Shown: one piece after another, positions 6,415 to 6,768 of the stretch | How the letters are laid out: every line of letters begins with the position of its first letter | Numbering within the stretch: position 1 is the stretch's first letter | From: Lachnospiraceae bacterium UBA4380 | Lineage (GTDB): Bacteria > Bacillota > Clostridia > Lachnospirales > Lachnospiraceae | DNA length: 6,768 bases | Assembly: GCA_002390025.1 (NCBI GenBank) | Contig: DGRU01000227.1 | Location: forward strand, 1-6,768 | Reading direction: 5' to 3' | Position numbers and translations under genes: made by a program | Notes under the pieces: model-generated | Told to the model about the DNA's origin: nothing | Seen by the model: the letters and a program-made list of their open reading frames with translations, nothing else | Databases searched by the model: none

Positions 6415-6454
6415 TATAATCACCCGCCGGTGTCTCCGCCGGCGGGTGATTATA
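6415..6454. other. Perfect hairpin between the regulator and cyclophilin genes
   Basis: A perfect 16-bp stem (6415-6430 with 6439-6454) surrounds an 8-base loop; the core CACCCGCCGG is GC-rich and the outer ends (TATAAT/ATTATA) are AT-rich. No T-run follows on either strand, so it is not a textbook terminator. It may still end the upstream regulator transcript or serve as a protein-binding dyad. A TATAAT on the minus strand (6413-6418) overlaps its edge, but no matching -35 is found. Confidence 0.5.
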
Positions 6455-6516
6455 CATGCATTCATTCTTGTGACCATGGTCCCGCGACCGCAAACATGCG
6501 GGAAAAAGATGCGCGG

Positions 6517-6768
6517 TTACTGTTCCGCATTCATTTTTTCAGTGTAACGCAGGTAAAAGTCGCGGATTCTCTCGTAGGTCTCGTCATCGATATCATGCTC
6601 GATCTTGCATGCCTCATCTTCTGCCTTTTTCTCATCGATTCCGATTGCCTCGAGGACCTTTGTCAGCAGCTTATGCCTGGAATAAATCCGCTCTGCGATC
6701 AAGCGTCCCTCATCCGTCAGCGTAATCAGACCGTTTACATCCATGCGGATATAGCCGTTCTCGCGAAG
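6517..6768 (-). CDS. DtxR/MntR-family metal-dependent transcriptional regulator, N-terminus outside window
   Basis: The frame is open from the right edge to TAA at 6517: 83 C-terminal residues. It starts within the end of the winged helix (LRENGYIRMDVNGLITLTDEG, residues 1-21 of the fragment) and continues through the metal-binding and dimerisation domain. Visible ligand positions are His32 (SRHKLL) and Cys54, Glu57 and His58 (DEACKIEH). The protein ends directly after this domain, so it lacks the SH3-like domain of DtxR/IdeR and has the short MntR-like layout. At the first ligand of the EH motif it has Cys, as in DtxR (Cys102), where B. subtilis MntR has Glu99. Metal choice (Fe2+ or Mn2+) is thus ambiguous. 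The DNA-recognition helix and the metal ligands nearest the N-terminus lie beyond the edge. With metal bound, family members act as dimeric repressors of uptake genes. Confidence 0.92.
   Translation of the reverse strand, partial: LRENGYIRMDVNGLITLTDEGRLIAERIYSRHKLLTKVLEAIGIDEKKAEDEACKIEHDIDDETYERIRDFYLRYTEKMNAEQ

Noticed and set aside
6393..6420. Plus-strand promoter TTGTAA-16-TATAAT
   Set aside because: Weak -35 match and no plus-strand gene downstream; the TATAAT is part of the hairpin arm.

Overview
The window looks like part of a chromosome from a moderately GC-rich Clostridia member (Bacillota), most likely Lachnospiraceae-like. This is inferred from gene types and style: AGGAGG ribosome sites, a Gram-positive secreted protein with Big_2 and fibronectin-III-like modules, a short DtxR/MntR-type regulator and FMN-binding-domain repeats. 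All four genes lie on the minus strand, so transcription runs from right to left. No tRNA, rRNA, CRISPR array, transposase or phage gene was seen.

Reading in transcription order: (1) at the right edge (6517-6768) is the C-terminal part of a DtxR/MntR-family metal-dependent regulator. (2) After a 150-bp gap holding a perfect 16-bp-stem hairpin comes a complete single-domain cyclophilin-type prolyl isomerase (5883-6365), closed by a strong composite intrinsic terminator (5778-5849). (3) A 250-bp control region (about 5528-5777) holds a compound REP-like palindrome, a promoter with a consensus -35, a perfect 12+12 bp operator-like dyad at the predicted transcription start, and a 5'-UTR hairpin. 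(4) A 1155-residue secreted protein follows (2042-5509): signal peptide, long acidic low-complexity stalk, two tandem copies of an unrecognised ~310-residue domain, then Ig-like and fibronectin-III-like modules. (5) A 141-bp gap contains a terminator-like hairpin and a second REP-like palindrome. (6) The last gene is a membrane-anchored extracytoplasmic protein with four FMN-binding domains, each carrying the ApbE flavinylation motif (1-1900); it runs off the left edge through a Gly-rich 17-residue minisatellite.

The most interesting reading is that genes 4 and 6 form one surface unit under the dyad-controlled promoter: a large secreted adhesin or binding protein followed by a tetra-flavinylated electron-transfer protein. 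The dyad contains TTAGTTA-N4-TAACTAA, which resembles DtxR-family operators, and a DtxR-family gene lies about 1 kb upstream. A metal- or iron-controlled extracytoplasmic redox system is therefore a reasonable hypothesis, but only the flavinylation motifs, the dyad and the gene order are directly visible.
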